Source of the DNA: Poindextera sp041691315
Lineage (GTDB): Bacteria > Pseudomonadota > Alphaproteobacteria > Caulobacterales > Caulobacteraceae
Direction: 5' to 3'
DNA: 64,000 bases
NCBI GenBank assembly: GCA_041691315.1
Contig: JBEPUW010000011.1
Span: 31,290-95,289, forward strand
This document shows positions 15,679 through 24,356 of this stretch, piece after piece. The position numbers were made by a program, and so were the translations under genes. A model generated the notes under the pieces. It was not told the DNA's origin and did no database searches. It saw only the letters and a list, made by a program, of their open reading frames with translations. Each line of letters begins with the position of its first letter. Position 1 is the stretch's first letter.

Positions 15679-16836
15679 CTAATGCATGTTGAAGACGTCC
15701 AGTGCTGTCTTGCCTAGGATCATCTGGGCGTTCTTCACCGTGGTGGCGTCGAACACCGCCTGGATGGCGCTGCGGGTATAGCCGAATGTGCTTTCCTGGT
15801 GCGGGTAGTCGCTCGACCACATCACCCGGTCGGCGCCGATGCGGTGCAGGAGTTCCAGGCCCGCCGGATCGGTCATGAAGGTCGCATAGCAGTGGTTGAA
15901 CCAATACCAGCTGGGCGGGTGCGCCAGCTTGGGGTTCATCGCGGTCGGGAATGAATTGTAGATCATGTCGGCGTCGTGGATCATCGACGCGACCCAGCAG
16001 ATACCGCCCTCAACGAACACCACCTTCAGCTTGGGGAAGCGGTCGAACACCCCGCCGAAGGTGAGCTGGCCCCAGATGTGGCGAAAGCCCTGCATCTGGG
16101 TCAGCACGAAGGTGCCGGCCGCGCCGGGCGCGGCGGTCGGGATCGCCTCGCCGATGTGGAAGCAGAGCGGGATGCCGGACTCCGCGACCGCCTCCCAGAG
16201 CGGGTCCAGCTTGGGGTTGGAGTACTGGATCGGCTCGTCGTCGACATCGTCGCCGGGCTTGATCGGGACCATCAGGCAGTGGGCGCCCAGCGCCTGGCAA
16301 CGATCGACCGACGATTTCGCCAGGGCCGGATCCCAGTAGTTGGGCACCATGACCGGAAAGAGCCGCCCCTTGCCGGCCGCGCAGGCTTGCGCGATGTGCT
16401 CGTTATAGGCGCCGAAGGTCTCGGGCCGGTTCATCATCTTTCCGAACATGTAGAGGCCGAACAGGCGCTGCGGAAAGATCAGCTCCTTTTCGACGCCTTC
16501 GACGTCCAGGTCGGCCATGCGGGCGTCGATGTCGGTGAAACCCGGTGTGCATTCCAGCGAGGTGCAGAGACCGGCGGCGACATGCGGCGGGGTCATCTGG
16601 CGGCCGTTGACGCTGAGCTGCCAGCCGCCGTCCTTGAACTCCATCCTGGGCGCCTGATCCTTCAGGTGCTCGGGGAAGCGGTCGACCCAGCAGTCCGGCT
16701 CCAGCATGTGGCTGTCGGCGGAGATGATCCGCGTGCCCCTGGGCCAGGCCCGGGTCGCCGCCTGCGGCTTGCGCTGGGGCGACAGTTCGATGCCGACCAT
16801 CTCGGGAATTTCGAGCACAAAGCCGTCGTCGGCCAT
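15679..16836 (-). CDS. Amidohydrolase-2 family metal hydrolase/decarboxylase
   Basis: A 385-residue TIM-barrel protein of the amidohydrolase-2 group, which includes ACMSD-type decarboxylases. Visible features are IISADSHMLEPDCWVDRFPE, where DSHxxEP replaces the classic HxH, LCFHIGEAIPT with the barrel His, GFRHIWGQLTFGGVFDRFPK, VVFVEGGICWVASMIHD, and the C-terminal DRVMWSSDYPHQESTFGYTR carrying the metal Asp. Such genes are numerous in Phenylobacterium and Sphingomonas near degradation enzymes. The substrate cannot be read. It follows the D-aminoacylase-like gene by 38 bp on the same strand. Confidence 0.85.
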   Translation of the reverse strand: MADDGFVLEIPEMVGIELSPQRKPQAATRAWPRGTRIISADSHMLEPDCWVDRFPEHLKDQAPRMEFKDGGWQLSVNGRQMTPPHVAAGLCTSLECTPGFTDIDARMADLDVEGVEKELIFPQRLFGLYMFGKMMNRPETFGAYNEHIAQACAAGKGRLFPVMVPNYWDPALAKSSVDRCQALGAHCLMVPIKPGDDVDDEPIQYSNPKLDPLWEAVAESGIPLCFHIGEAIPTAAPGAAGTFVLTQMQGFRHIWGQLTFGGVFDRFPKLKVVFVEGGICWVASMIHDADMIYNSFPTAMNPKLAHPPSWYWFNHCYATFMTDPAGLELLHRIGADRVMWSSDYPHQESTFGYTRSAIQAVFDATTVKNAQMILGKTALDVFNMH

Positions 16837-16874
16837 GACGTCCTCCCTTGTCCCGGCGACGCTTGAACGGTCGC

Positions 16875-18554
16875 CTAAGTCATCGTCTGGGCGATCCCGC
16901 AGATCTCGCCCGAGACCGAGCCGGTATAGTCGCCCTTAGCCCAGGCGACCTCGCCATTGACCAGGACGGTGTCGATCCCGACCGAGTCCCGCACGTAGCG
17001 CATGCCGTCGCCGGGCATGTCGAACACCGGCCGCTCGTCGCCGCGACCGATGGTGGCGGCGTCAAACACCACGATGTCGGCGGCGAAGCCTTGCGCCAGC
17101 GAGCCGCGATCCTTCAGGCCCCAGATGGCGGCGGTGTCGGAGGTGATCTTCTTGACCGCCGCTTCCAGGGTCAGCACGCCCGCCTTGCGGACGAACTCGC
17201 TGAACAGGAAGCCGGTGTCGCCGTAGGTGGCGAAGGAAGCGATGTGCGCGCCGCCGTCGCTGGCGCCGATGTGCACCAGCGGATCGGCCAGCATCGGGCC
17301 AATGCGGTCGGTGCGGTCGTGGCCGCGGTTGGCGGCGAGAAAAGCGACGTCCAGGTCGTGCTCGATGGAGAGGGTGATCAGGGTCCGCGCCGGCGCCTCG
17401 CCGCGCTCGGCGGCGATCTCGCCAAGGGTGCGGCCGGCGAGTTCGGCCGGGATGGCGTCGCCACCGCGCGCGATCAACTCGCCCATCAAACGCTCGCCGC
17501 CATCGGGTCCGGCGTCGGCCACCAGCTTGTCGGCGGTCGCCGGGTCCTTCAGCGCCGCCATGCGCTCATCCAGAGGCAGGCGCAGGGTGCGCATCCAGGT
17601 CGGCAGGCGGGCGAAGAACAGGCTGGGGCGGAGCAGCGAAAAGCTGATGTCGATCGGCCGGGTCTGCATCTGCGGCCAGACCCGCGCGCCGCGGGCGAAC
17701 TGCTCGGCAACCCGGGCCAGCTGGCGCGGCGCGGCGTGCGGGGTCAGGTCGTTGTCGAACACCGGCGAGAAGGTGGTCGGGATGCCGTGCTTCAGCGACA
17801 GCTCAGCCAGCTGGTCGATGCGGGCGATGGTGATGTCGGTGTCGTAGAATTCCGGCACGATCTGCAGCATGCGGCCGAACTCGCCGAGCACGGCGCAGAG
17901 CGCGTCCAGCTCGTCGAACTGGGCGAAGCGGCTTGGCACCGGTCGCGCCTTTTCGTCGACGTCGACGAAGCTGGTCGAGAGGCCGACCGCGCCGGCCTGC
18001 AGGCACTCGCGCAGCAGGCCCTGCATGGCGGCGATCTCGTCCGGCCTTGCCGGGCGCTGCTGCGCTTCGGCGCTCATGACCCAGAGCCGGATGACGCTGT
18101 GGCCGACCAGCGGCGCGACGTTGATGGAGAGGTTCTTCTCCAGCGCCGCGCGATAGCCGGCGAAGTCCTCCCACGTCCATTCGAAGGCCTGGGTGAAGGC
18201 CTCCGGCGGCAACTCCTCGATCTGCTGGAACATGCCGATCAGGCCGGCCCTGTCGCCCGCCTTCAGCGGCGCCAGCGACAGCGAGCAGTTGCCGGGTACG
18301 ATAGAGGTGACGCCGTGCTCAAGCGCCGGGCGCGCCGCGCCGTCCCAGAGCAGTTGGACATCGAAATGGGTGTGCGGATCGATGAAGCCGGGCGCGACCA
18401 CCTGGCCGCCCGCCTCGATCACCCGCAGCGCCTCACCGGGCAGGTTGGCGCCGACGGCGGCGATGCGGCCGTCCTTGACCGCCACGTCGGCCAGATGACC
18501 GGGCGCGCCGGAGCCGTCGACCACCAGTCCGCCTCTGATCAGAATGTCGTACAT
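16875..18554 (-). CDS. N-acyl-D-amino-acid deacylase/D-aminoacylase-like amidohydrolase
   Basis: A 559-residue amidohydrolase. The start MYDILIRGGLVVDGSGAP is typical, followed by the metal motif GFIDPHTHFDVQLLWD (HxH), the carboxylated-residue region SIVPGNCSLSLAP, the C-terminal DGGAHIASFATYGD with the catalytic Asp, and a closing beta sandwich (GFAADIVVFD and VLVNGEVAWAKGDY). The reaction is hydrolysis of an N-acyl amide; D-aminoacylase is the closest named family but substrates vary. It lies three bases after the 75-aa protein gene, within a four- or five-gene minus-strand group that begins with the PYROXD2-like gene. Confidence 0.85.
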   Translation of the reverse strand: MYDILIRGGLVVDGSGAPGHLADVAVKDGRIAAVGANLPGEALRVIEAGGQVVAPGFIDPHTHFDVQLLWDGAARPALEHGVTSIVPGNCSLSLAPLKAGDRAGLIGMFQQIEELPPEAFTQAFEWTWEDFAGYRAALEKNLSINVAPLVGHSVIRLWVMSAEAQQRPARPDEIAAMQGLLRECLQAGAVGLSTSFVDVDEKARPVPSRFAQFDELDALCAVLGEFGRMLQIVPEFYDTDITIARIDQLAELSLKHGIPTTFSPVFDNDLTPHAAPRQLARVAEQFARGARVWPQMQTRPIDISFSLLRPSLFFARLPTWMRTLRLPLDERMAALKDPATADKLVADAGPDGGERLMGELIARGGDAIPAELAGRTLGEIAAERGEAPARTLITLSIEHDLDVAFLAANRGHDRTDRIGPMLADPLVHIGASDGGAHIASFATYGDTGFLFSEFVRKAGVLTLEAAVKKITSDTAAIWGLKDRGSLAQGFAADIVVFDAATIGRGDERPVFDMPGDGMRYVRDSVGIDTVLVNGEVAWAKGDYTGSVSGEICGIAQTMT

Positions 18555-18556
18555 GT

Positions 18557-18784
18557 TCAAAGTCCCTTGGAAATCTCGCGCCATGGCCGCCCGATCAGCG
18601 CCGCCAGGTCGGCCGCGCCGCAAGCCTGCATGATGCTGAAGCCGGTGTCGGCGTCGAGGGTCACCGACCCGATCACGCCGTTCTCATATTGAATCGAGAC
18701 CACGAGCTCGGCGGTCCCGTCATGGCCTCCGGCGATCTCGGCGCCGACGATGGTCGCCTCTGTCTGCAGGGCGAGCGCGTTCAT
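18557..18784 (-). CDS. Small conserved-looking protein of unknown function (75 aa)
   Basis: Starts MNALALQTEATIVGAEIAGG and ends ALIGRPWREISKGL. The middle (VVSIQYENGVIGSVTLDADT) looks like two beta strands with a small helical C-terminal part containing one Cys (QACGAADLAALIGRPW). There is no signal peptide or membrane segment. It overlaps the upstream 68-aa gene by ATGA and lies three bases before the amidohydrolase gene, so it is part of one transcription unit. The tight linkage suggests an accessory subunit or partner of a neighbouring enzyme. I do not recognise the family. Confidence 0.65.
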   Translation of the reverse strand: MNALALQTEATIVGAEIAGGHDGTAELVVSIQYENGVIGSVTLDADTGFSIMQACGAADLAALIGRPWREISKGL

Positions 18785-18987
18785 GCCTGCGGCGGCTCGA
18801 CGAAGACCACGTCGCTGCCGAGCAGAAGCCCGCGCGGCCGGCGCATGGCGAAGATGTGCAGGTTCCAGCCCTTGATGCGCTCGACTGCGACCTCCAGCGG
18901 CTCGCCCGGCAGGGCGCGGGCAGCGAGATGCTCCACCGACTCGTCGAGCTCTGGCGTGACGAAGCGGCGCTGGGGCGACAGGGGCAT
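18781..18987 (-). CDS. Small protein of unknown function (68 aa)
   Basis: Reads MPLSPQRRFVTPELDESVEH at the start and LLLGSDVVFVEPPQA at the end; KGWNLHIFAMRRPRG in the middle looks like a buried strand followed by a basic turn. It is soluble, with no cysteine. It is 72 bp downstream of the PYROXD2-like oxidoreductase and overlaps the 75-aa gene by four bases. The two small genes together resemble a split or two-subunit small protein. No family is recognised. Confidence 0.6.
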   Translation of the reverse strand: MPLSPQRRFVTPELDESVEHLAARALPGEPLEVAVERIKGWNLHIFAMRRPRGLLLGSDVVFVEPPQA

Positions 18988-19059
18988 TTGCAGAGGTCAC
19001 TGAACTTTGTTCAGGAAAGCCTGTCAGGAAACGCCGCGGGCGGCAATGGCGACCCGGCG

Positions 19060-20691
19060 TCAACGGCGCCCGAGCACGCGTCCGAACAGGCTGCGGTCGG
19101 CCAGGATCTCGCGGGCGGCGTTGTGGCCGGGCGCGCCGGTGACGCCGCCACCGGGATGGGTCCCGGCCCCGCACATGTAGAGCCCCTTCAGCGGCCCGCG
19201 ATAATCGCCATGGCCCAGCAGCGGCCGCGCGCCCCAGAGCTGGTCGAGGCTGAGCGCGCCGTGGAAGATGTCGCCGCCGGCCAGGCCGAAGGTCCGCTCC
19301 AGATCGAGCGGCGAGAGGATCATCCGCCCGAGGATCGCCGCCTTGAAGTTGGGCGCGACGGCGTCAACCGTCTCGACGATCAGGTCGGCCGCCACCTCGC
19401 GCTCGTCGTCCCAGCTGCGGCCGTCGGGCAGCACCGGCGCGAACTGCTGGCAGAACAGGCTGGCCACGTGCGCTCCGAGCGGGGCCAGGCTGTCGTCGAT
19501 GGTGGACGGGATCAGCATCTCGACGATGGGCGCCTTCGACCAACCGAACCGGCGCGCGTCGGTGAAGGCCTGGTCCATGTAGTCGAGGGTCGGCGCGATG
19601 ATGATGCCGCTCTGATGGTGCTCGGCCATCGCCTTGCCGGGCAGGCAGGTGAAGTCGGGCAGTTCGGAGAGCGCCACATTCATCCGGAACGTCCCGGAGC
19701 CGGTCTTGAAGCCCTTCATCCGTTTCAGAAAGTCCGGTGTCAGGTCGGCGGCGTCGATCAGCCCCTCATAGAGGATGCGCGGGCCGACATTGGCGACGAT
19801 CGCCGCAGCCGTCACCTCCGCCCCGGACTCCAGCCGCACGCCGACTGCCACTCCGCTCTGGACCAGCACCCGCGCCACCGGCGCCCCGACCGTGATCTCG
19901 ACGCCCGCCTCGCGGCAGGCCTCGGCCATGCCCTGGGTGATCGCGCCCATGCCGCCGATGGCGTGGCCCCAGGCGCCCTTCTTGCCGTTCACCTCGCCGA
20001 ACACGTGGTGCAGCAGCACATAGGCCGAGCCGGGGGTGTCCGGGCTGGCATAACTTCCGACAACAGAGTCGAAGCCGAAGGCGGCCTTGACCGCCTCGCT
20101 CTCGAACCAGCCGTCCAGAAAGGCCCGCGCGCTCTTGGTGAACATGTCGAGCACGTCGCGTTGCCGCTCCAGCGGCATGGACGCCAGCATCCGCCCCTGG
20201 GTCGCGGCGGCGAGCAGCGACCGCAAGCCGCCGCCGGCGTTGGGCGGGGTCTTCAGCGCCAGGTCGCGCAGCACCTCGGCCACGCCTTCCAGCGCCTCGT
20301 AATAGGCCGGCAGCACTTCGGCATCGTGGGCTGAGAACCGCCGGAACTCTCCTTGCGTGCGCTCCAGTCCGCCGCCAAGCTTCAGATAGCCGCCGTCCGG
20401 CTGCGGCAGGAAATTGGAGATAGGCCGCTCGACGATGCGCAAGCCCCGCTCGGCCAGCCGCATGTCGGCGATCACCTTCGGATTCAACAGGCTGACCGTG
20501 TAGCTGGCTGTCGAGTTGCGGAAGCCGGGATGGAATTCCTCGGTCACCGCCGCGCCGCCGACGACGCCGCGGCGCTCCAGCACCCGCACTTTCAGGCCCG
20601 CCCGCGCCAGGTAGAAGGCGCAGACCAGGCCGTTGTGGCCGCCGCCGATGATCACGGCGTCCGGGCGCGGGCTCACCGGGCGTGACCGCAA
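19060..20691 (-). CDS. FAD-dependent oxidoreductase, PYROXD2/phytoene-desaturase-like
   Basis: A 543-residue protein with an N-terminal FAD-binding Rossmann motif DAVIIGGGHNGLVCAFYLAR (residues 11-30) and the following ERRGVVGGAA typical of phytoene desaturase/amine oxidase-type enzymes. Further family segments are SYTVSLLNPKVIAD, GGMGAITQGMAEACREAG and the C-terminal dinucleotide closure LKGLYMCGAGTHPGGGVTGAPGHNAA. PYROXD2-like proteins in alphaproteobacteria have no settled substrate, and no carotenoid genes are near. It heads the minus-strand group with two small genes and two amidohydrolases and diverges from the esterase gene. Confidence 0.85.
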   Translation of the reverse strand: MRSRPVSPRPDAVIIGGGHNGLVCAFYLARAGLKVRVLERRGVVGGAAVTEEFHPGFRNSTASYTVSLLNPKVIADMRLAERGLRIVERPISNFLPQPDGGYLKLGGGLERTQGEFRRFSAHDAEVLPAYYEALEGVAEVLRDLALKTPPNAGGGLRSLLAAATQGRMLASMPLERQRDVLDMFTKSARAFLDGWFESEAVKAAFGFDSVVGSYASPDTPGSAYVLLHHVFGEVNGKKGAWGHAIGGMGAITQGMAEACREAGVEITVGAPVARVLVQSGVAVGVRLESGAEVTAAAIVANVGPRILYEGLIDAADLTPDFLKRMKGFKTGSGTFRMNVALSELPDFTCLPGKAMAEHHQSGIIIAPTLDYMDQAFTDARRFGWSKAPIVEMLIPSTIDDSLAPLGAHVASLFCQQFAPVLPDGRSWDDEREVAADLIVETVDAVAPNFKAAILGRMILSPLDLERTFGLAGGDIFHGALSLDQLWGARPLLGHGDYRGPLKGLYMCGAGTHPGGGVTGAPGHNAAREILADRSLFGRVLGRR

Positions 20692-20765
20692 TGGGTTGGA
20701 CCTTGCATGGCGCCAAGGTTTAGCCTGCGCCCAGCGGGCTGCAAAACCGATTGCGGGAGACCAGG

Positions 20766-21845
20766 ATGGAAGACGGCGTTCTGGACGACCTGACCATGAT
20801 TCTGCCGCCGCTTTTGCGGTCGCTGGAGGCGCTGGGCTTTGCCGCCCGCAACCTCAACCCGGCCCAATACGGCCTGGTGCTGGAGACCATCGGCTCGCCC
20901 GACGCGGCGCTGCGCCTGGTGCGGCCCAACCTGGACGCGTGGCCCGAGGACCTGGCGCCGATGCGCGAGCGCCTGACTGCCGCCAGGGACGCGGTGCTCG
21001 ACGCCTTCGACGGCCTGCGCGCCGCGCCGGACGATGCCGATGGCCTGCGCGCCGCCTTCCGCGCGCTCCGCCTCTTACCGCGCGCCCAGGAAGCGCTCTA
21101 CCCGCTCGCCGCCGGCCTGCCGCCGGTCAGCCGCTTCTTCCTGGCGCCGGCGCGCCGCGAAGACCCGGATCTGCAGGCCCGCCTGACTGGGGCCGAGCCG
21201 CGCGAAGACGCTGGCCTGGTGCACATCGATGACGCACCGGGCGGGGGCGGCGGCTTTTCCATGTACGTGCCCGAGGACTACACGCCCGACCGGCCATGGC
21301 CGCTGGTGATGGCCCTGCACGGCGGCGGCGGCAATGGCCGCAGCTTCCTGTGGAGCTGGCTGCGCGACGCCCGCGGCCAGGGCGCCATCCTGATCGCGCC
21401 CACCGCCGTCGGTCAGACCTGGGCGCTCTCCGGGCCGGACGGCGACACGCCGAACCTCGCCCGCATCCTCGACCTGGCCCGCCGGGGCTGGAACCTCGAC
21501 GAGCGGCGCCTGTTGCTGACCGGGATGAGCGACGGCGGCACCTTCACCTATGTCAGCGGTCTGGAGGCGGACTCGCCGTTCACCCACCTGGCCCCGGTCT
21601 CCGCCTCCTTCCACCCGATGATCGCCCAGATGGCCGATGCGGAGCGGATGCGCGATCTGCCGATCTATCTGGTGCACGGGGCGCTGGACTGGATGTTCCC
21701 GGTCGACGTGGCGCGCGGCGCCAACGAGGCCCTGACGGCGGCGGGGGCGGACGTCACCTATCGCGAGATCGCCGATCTTAGCCACGCCTATCCGCGCGAG
21801 GAGAACCCGGCGATCCTGGATTGGCTGAATAGGGGCCTCGCATGA
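20766..21845 (+). CDS. Alpha/beta-hydrolase (phospholipase/carboxylesterase type)
   Basis: A 359-residue protein. Residues 1-160 are a helical N-terminal extension without a recognised domain. The C-terminal 200 residues are an alpha/beta hydrolase with WPLVMALHGGGGNG (oxyanion region), the nucleophile elbow GMSDGG (Ser), YLVHGALDWMFPV (acid Asp) and LSHAYPREENP (catalytic His). This resembles polyhydroxybutyrate depolymerase/dienelactone hydrolase-like esterases. No signal peptide is visible. It starts after GGGAGACCAGG, and its stop overlaps the zf-UBP gene start (ATGA). Confidence 0.85.
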   Translation: MEDGVLDDLTMILPPLLRSLEALGFAARNLNPAQYGLVLETIGSPDAALRLVRPNLDAWPEDLAPMRERLTAARDAVLDAFDGLRAAPDDADGLRAAFRALRLLPRAQEALYPLAAGLPPVSRFFLAPARREDPDLQARLTGAEPREDAGLVHIDDAPGGGGGFSMYVPEDYTPDRPWPLVMALHGGGGNGRSFLWSWLRDARGQGAILIAPTAVGQTWALSGPDGDTPNLARILDLARRGWNLDERRLLLTGMSDGGTFTYVSGLEADSPFTHLAPVSASFHPMIAQMADAERMRDLPIYLVHGALDWMFPVDVARGANEALTAAGADVTYREIADLSHAYPREENPAILDWLNRGLA

Positions 21846-22150
21846 GCAACGACTGCGCTCACCTAGGAACCATCCGGACGGTGACGCCAAGCGCCAAGGG
21901 CTGCGAGGAGTGCCTGAAAATGGGCGCGATCTGGCTGCACCTGCGCATCTGCCGCACTTGCGGCCACGTCGGCTGTTGCGACGACTCGCCGAACAAGCAC
22001 GCCACCAAGCACTTCCACGCGACCAGCCATCCGATCATCGAGGGCTACGACCCGCCGGAGGGCTGGGGCTGGTGCTACGTCGACGAGGTGATGTTCGACC
22101 TCTCCGACCGCTTGACCCCGCAGCTCGGCCCGATCCCGCGCTACTACTGA
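21842..22150 (+). CDS. UBP-type zinc-finger protein
   Basis: A 102-residue stand-alone zf-UBP domain. Zinc ligands are visible in order: CAHLG, GCEECLKMGAIWLHLRICRT, CGHVGCCDDSPNKHATKHFH, then HPIIEGYDPPEGWGWCYVDE. In eukaryotes this fold binds the free C-terminus of ubiquitin; bacterial single-domain versions have no established ligand. It is translationally coupled to the esterase by a 4-bp overlap, a pairing that suggests a shared regulatory or targeting role, which is inference only. Confidence 0.9.
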   Translation: MSNDCAHLGTIRTVTPSAKGCEECLKMGAIWLHLRICRTCGHVGCCDDSPNKHATKHFHATSHPIIEGYDPPEGWGWCYVDEVMFDLSDRLTPQLGPIPRYY

Positions 22151-22179
22151 GGCCGCGAGGCACGATCTGCACGAGCCGG

Positions 22180-23721
22180 TCAGCGGTTCGGCGCCGCCGC
22201 CAGCGCCGCCTCGGGCGTCGTCTCCAGCGAGGCGAGGTAGGTCGGCGGTTTGCGGGCCTTGGTCGCTTGTTCGAAGGCGTGGCCAAGCGCCAGCAGCACA
22301 GCCTCGCTCCAGGCCGGGCCGATGAAGGAGAGGCCGACCGGCAGGCCCTGGACCTGGCCCATGGGCACGGTCAGGTGCGGATGGCCGGACACCGCCGGCA
22401 GTTGCGAGGAGCGGCCATTGGTGTGGTCACCGGCGGCGAAATCGAACCGCGAGGCTGGCCCGTAGCTGGGCGCGATCAGGGCGTCGAGTTGGTGCTCGGC
22501 GATCAGCCTGTCGATCCCATCCGCGCCAGCCTGGCGCAAGCCGTCGGCGCGCGCCTTGAGGTAGGCCTCGTCGGTCGGGCCCTTGGTGGCCTCGGCCAAT
22601 TCGAAGAACTCCTGGCCGAACAGCGCCAGCTCGCGGGTGCTGGCGGCGTTGAAGGCGATCAGATCGGCCAGGGTGCGGGTCTTCACGGTCGCCGGCGTGG
22701 TGGCGAGATAGGCGTTGAGGTCGCTTTTCAGTTCACTCAGCAGGACGGCGCGCTCGTTGGCGCCCAGTTCGGGCGGCGGCTTGTAATCGGCGAGCTCGAC
22801 CACCTCGGCGCCCTGCCCCTTCAACAGCACCACCGCCGCGGCGAAGACCCCATCGACGGTTGGCGAGAGGCCGGCGGCGAAGCCGAGGAGGCCCAGCCGT
22901 TTGCCCTTCAGGCTGGCCGCCTCGAGCTCGGCGGCATAGTCGCAGGCGTGGTCGTCGGCCTGCGCCGTCGCGGGGTCGGTCGGATCGGCCCCGGCCATGG
23001 CGGTGAGCAGGATGGCTGCGTCCCTGACGCTGCGCGCCATCGGTCCCGGCGTGTCCTGGCTGTGCGAGATGGGCACGACATGGGTGCGTGAGACCAGTCC
23101 GACCGTCGGCTTCAATCCCACCAGCCCGGCGACCGAGGACGGCGCGGTGACCGACCCGTCCGTCTCGGTGCCGACGCCAATTGCGGCCAGCGAAGCGGCG
23201 ATCGCCGAGCCCGTCCCCGACGACGAGCCGCAGGAGCTGCGGTCCAGCACATAGGGGTTCTTCACCAGGCCGCCGACGGCCGACCAGCCGCTGACCGAAC
23301 GGGTCGAGCGGATATTGGCCCATTCGGACAGGTTGGTCTTACCCAGGATGACCGCGCCCGCCGCCTTCAGCCGCGCGATCACTGGGGCGTCGCGCAGCGT
23401 GACGTTGTCGCTCAGCGCCAACGAGCCGGCCGTGGTCGCCGTGCCGTCGTCGGTGTCGATATTGTCCTTCACCAGCACCGGGACGCCATGCAGCGGCCCG
23501 CGCGAGGCGCCGGCGCGCCGCTCGTCGTCCAGCCGGCGCGCGTCGTCCATGGCCTTCGGATTGAGCGCGATGACGCTGCGCAGGGTCGGCCCCGACCGGT
23601 CGATCGCCTCGATCCTGGCCAGGTAGGCCGCCACCAGGCCGGCCGAGTCCACGGCGCCCGCGGCCATGGCGGCCTGCAGCTCGGTCACCGACTTTTCCAC
23701 CACCGGATAGTGCTCGCTCAT
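22180..23721 (-). CDS. Amidase (amidase-signature family)
   Basis: A 513-residue amidase. The Ser-cis-Ser-Lys triad is visible: VPVLVKDNIDT (Lys), the Gly/Ser-rich SSCGSSSGTGSAIAASLAAI and VGTETDGSVTAPSSVAGLVG (nucleophile Ser). Start at MSEHYPVVEKSVTELQAAMA. It hydrolyses a carboxamide, and the substrate is unknown. No signal peptide is present in the chosen start. It is not GatA: no gatB/gatC lie nearby and the C-terminus differs. It converges on the zf-UBP gene with a 29-bp gap. Upstream is a 256-bp AT-richer gap with no other gene seen. Confidence 0.9.
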   Translation of the reverse strand: MSEHYPVVEKSVTELQAAMAAGAVDSAGLVAAYLARIEAIDRSGPTLRSVIALNPKAMDDARRLDDERRAGASRGPLHGVPVLVKDNIDTDDGTATTAGSLALSDNVTLRDAPVIARLKAAGAVILGKTNLSEWANIRSTRSVSGWSAVGGLVKNPYVLDRSSCGSSSGTGSAIAASLAAIGVGTETDGSVTAPSSVAGLVGLKPTVGLVSRTHVVPISHSQDTPGPMARSVRDAAILLTAMAGADPTDPATAQADDHACDYAAELEAASLKGKRLGLLGFAAGLSPTVDGVFAAAVVLLKGQGAEVVELADYKPPPELGANERAVLLSELKSDLNAYLATTPATVKTRTLADLIAFNAASTRELALFGQEFFELAEATKGPTDEAYLKARADGLRQAGADGIDRLIAEHQLDALIAPSYGPASRFDFAAGDHTNGRSSQLPAVSGHPHLTVPMGQVQGLPVGLSFIGPAWSEAVLLALGHAFEQATKARKPPTYLASLETTPEAALAAAPNR

Positions 23722-23977
23722 TGGCTGCCTCCCGTTGTGCGCGGAGGGTGGCACACCGCGCCGGTCCGATCCAAATGATGTGGCCCTGGACGTCCGACAG
23801 AAGCAATGAAATCGGCGATACGACCGGTCAACAGAACCCTGCCGATTCTCTTCACACCAACTCCCAATCGTTACTAAAGTATTACCATGTATAGGCCGTA
23901 TTTGGTCAAAATTTCGCCCACTTCAACACTTAAGTTCCGAGGCTGTTAGCCATGATTTACGCCAAACGGGGAGGCGG

Positions 23978-24214
23978 ATGATGAGCGGAAATGAAGTCGA
24001 ACAGAGGTTGGCCGTGCAGGAGGCGCTGGTCAGCGCCCTCATCACCCACGCCGCCAATCGCGGCATGATCGCCGACATGGTCTATGAGGCGAAGGTCCGG
24101 CTGGGCTTTCCCATGAGCCCTGGCGAAAAGGTGGTCCGCGCCGGCGTGCTCGACCAGCTCGAGACGGTGCTGGACCAGTTGGACAACCGCCCGCTCGCCC
24201 TTTCGATGCGCTGA
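23978..24214 (+). CDS. Small helical protein of unknown function (78 aa)
   Basis: Starts MMSGNEVEQRLAVQEALVSA after a good GGGGAGGCGG site (ATG at 23978 or 23981). It is predicted all-helical and soluble; the later part GEKVVRAGVLDQLETVLDQL is a likely amphipathic helix. I do not recognise a family. It precedes the small heat-shock gene on the same strand, but a heat-shock-like promoter lies between them, so separate control is likely. Confidence 0.65.
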   Translation: MMSGNEVEQRLAVQEALVSALITHAANRGMIADMVYEAKVRLGFPMSPGEKVVRAGVLDQLETVLDQLDNRPLALSMR

Positions 24215-24237
24215 CGCGGGCGTCTCCGCGAACGCCG

Positions 24238-24268
24238 CTTGAACAGCGGGTTTCCAATCGCCACTTAT
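24238..24268 (+). promoter_or_regulatory. Candidate sigma-32 (RpoH) promoter of the hsp20 gene
   Basis: CTTGAA (24238-24243) and CCACTTAT (24261-24268), 17 bp apart, fit the heat-shock sigma factor pattern (CTTGAA, then a C-rich AT -10). The following CTTATGTTGG also fits a Caulobacter-type -10. Transcription would start near 24276, leaving an 80-nt leader before the hsp20 ATG. The match is by eye. Confidence 0.4.
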
Positions 24269-24356
24269 GTTGGGTTCGCCCGAGACCGAGGGAGCGCCTG
24301 ACAGGGTTCTCGAGGCCTAAAGGCGGACGAAGTCGCTTCGTTCGAGGGCTTCGCCG

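Noticed and set aside
16865..16882. CCTAAGTCATCG near the amidohydrolase genes resembling the palindrome arm at 14095
   Set aside because: It spans the stop codon of the D-aminoacylase-like gene and lacks the second arm, so the similarity is probably coincidental.
20766..23721. Defence or secretion island among the esterase, zinc-finger and amidase genes
   Set aside because: No nuclease, helicase, methylase or secretion components are seen; the genes are ordinary hydrolases.
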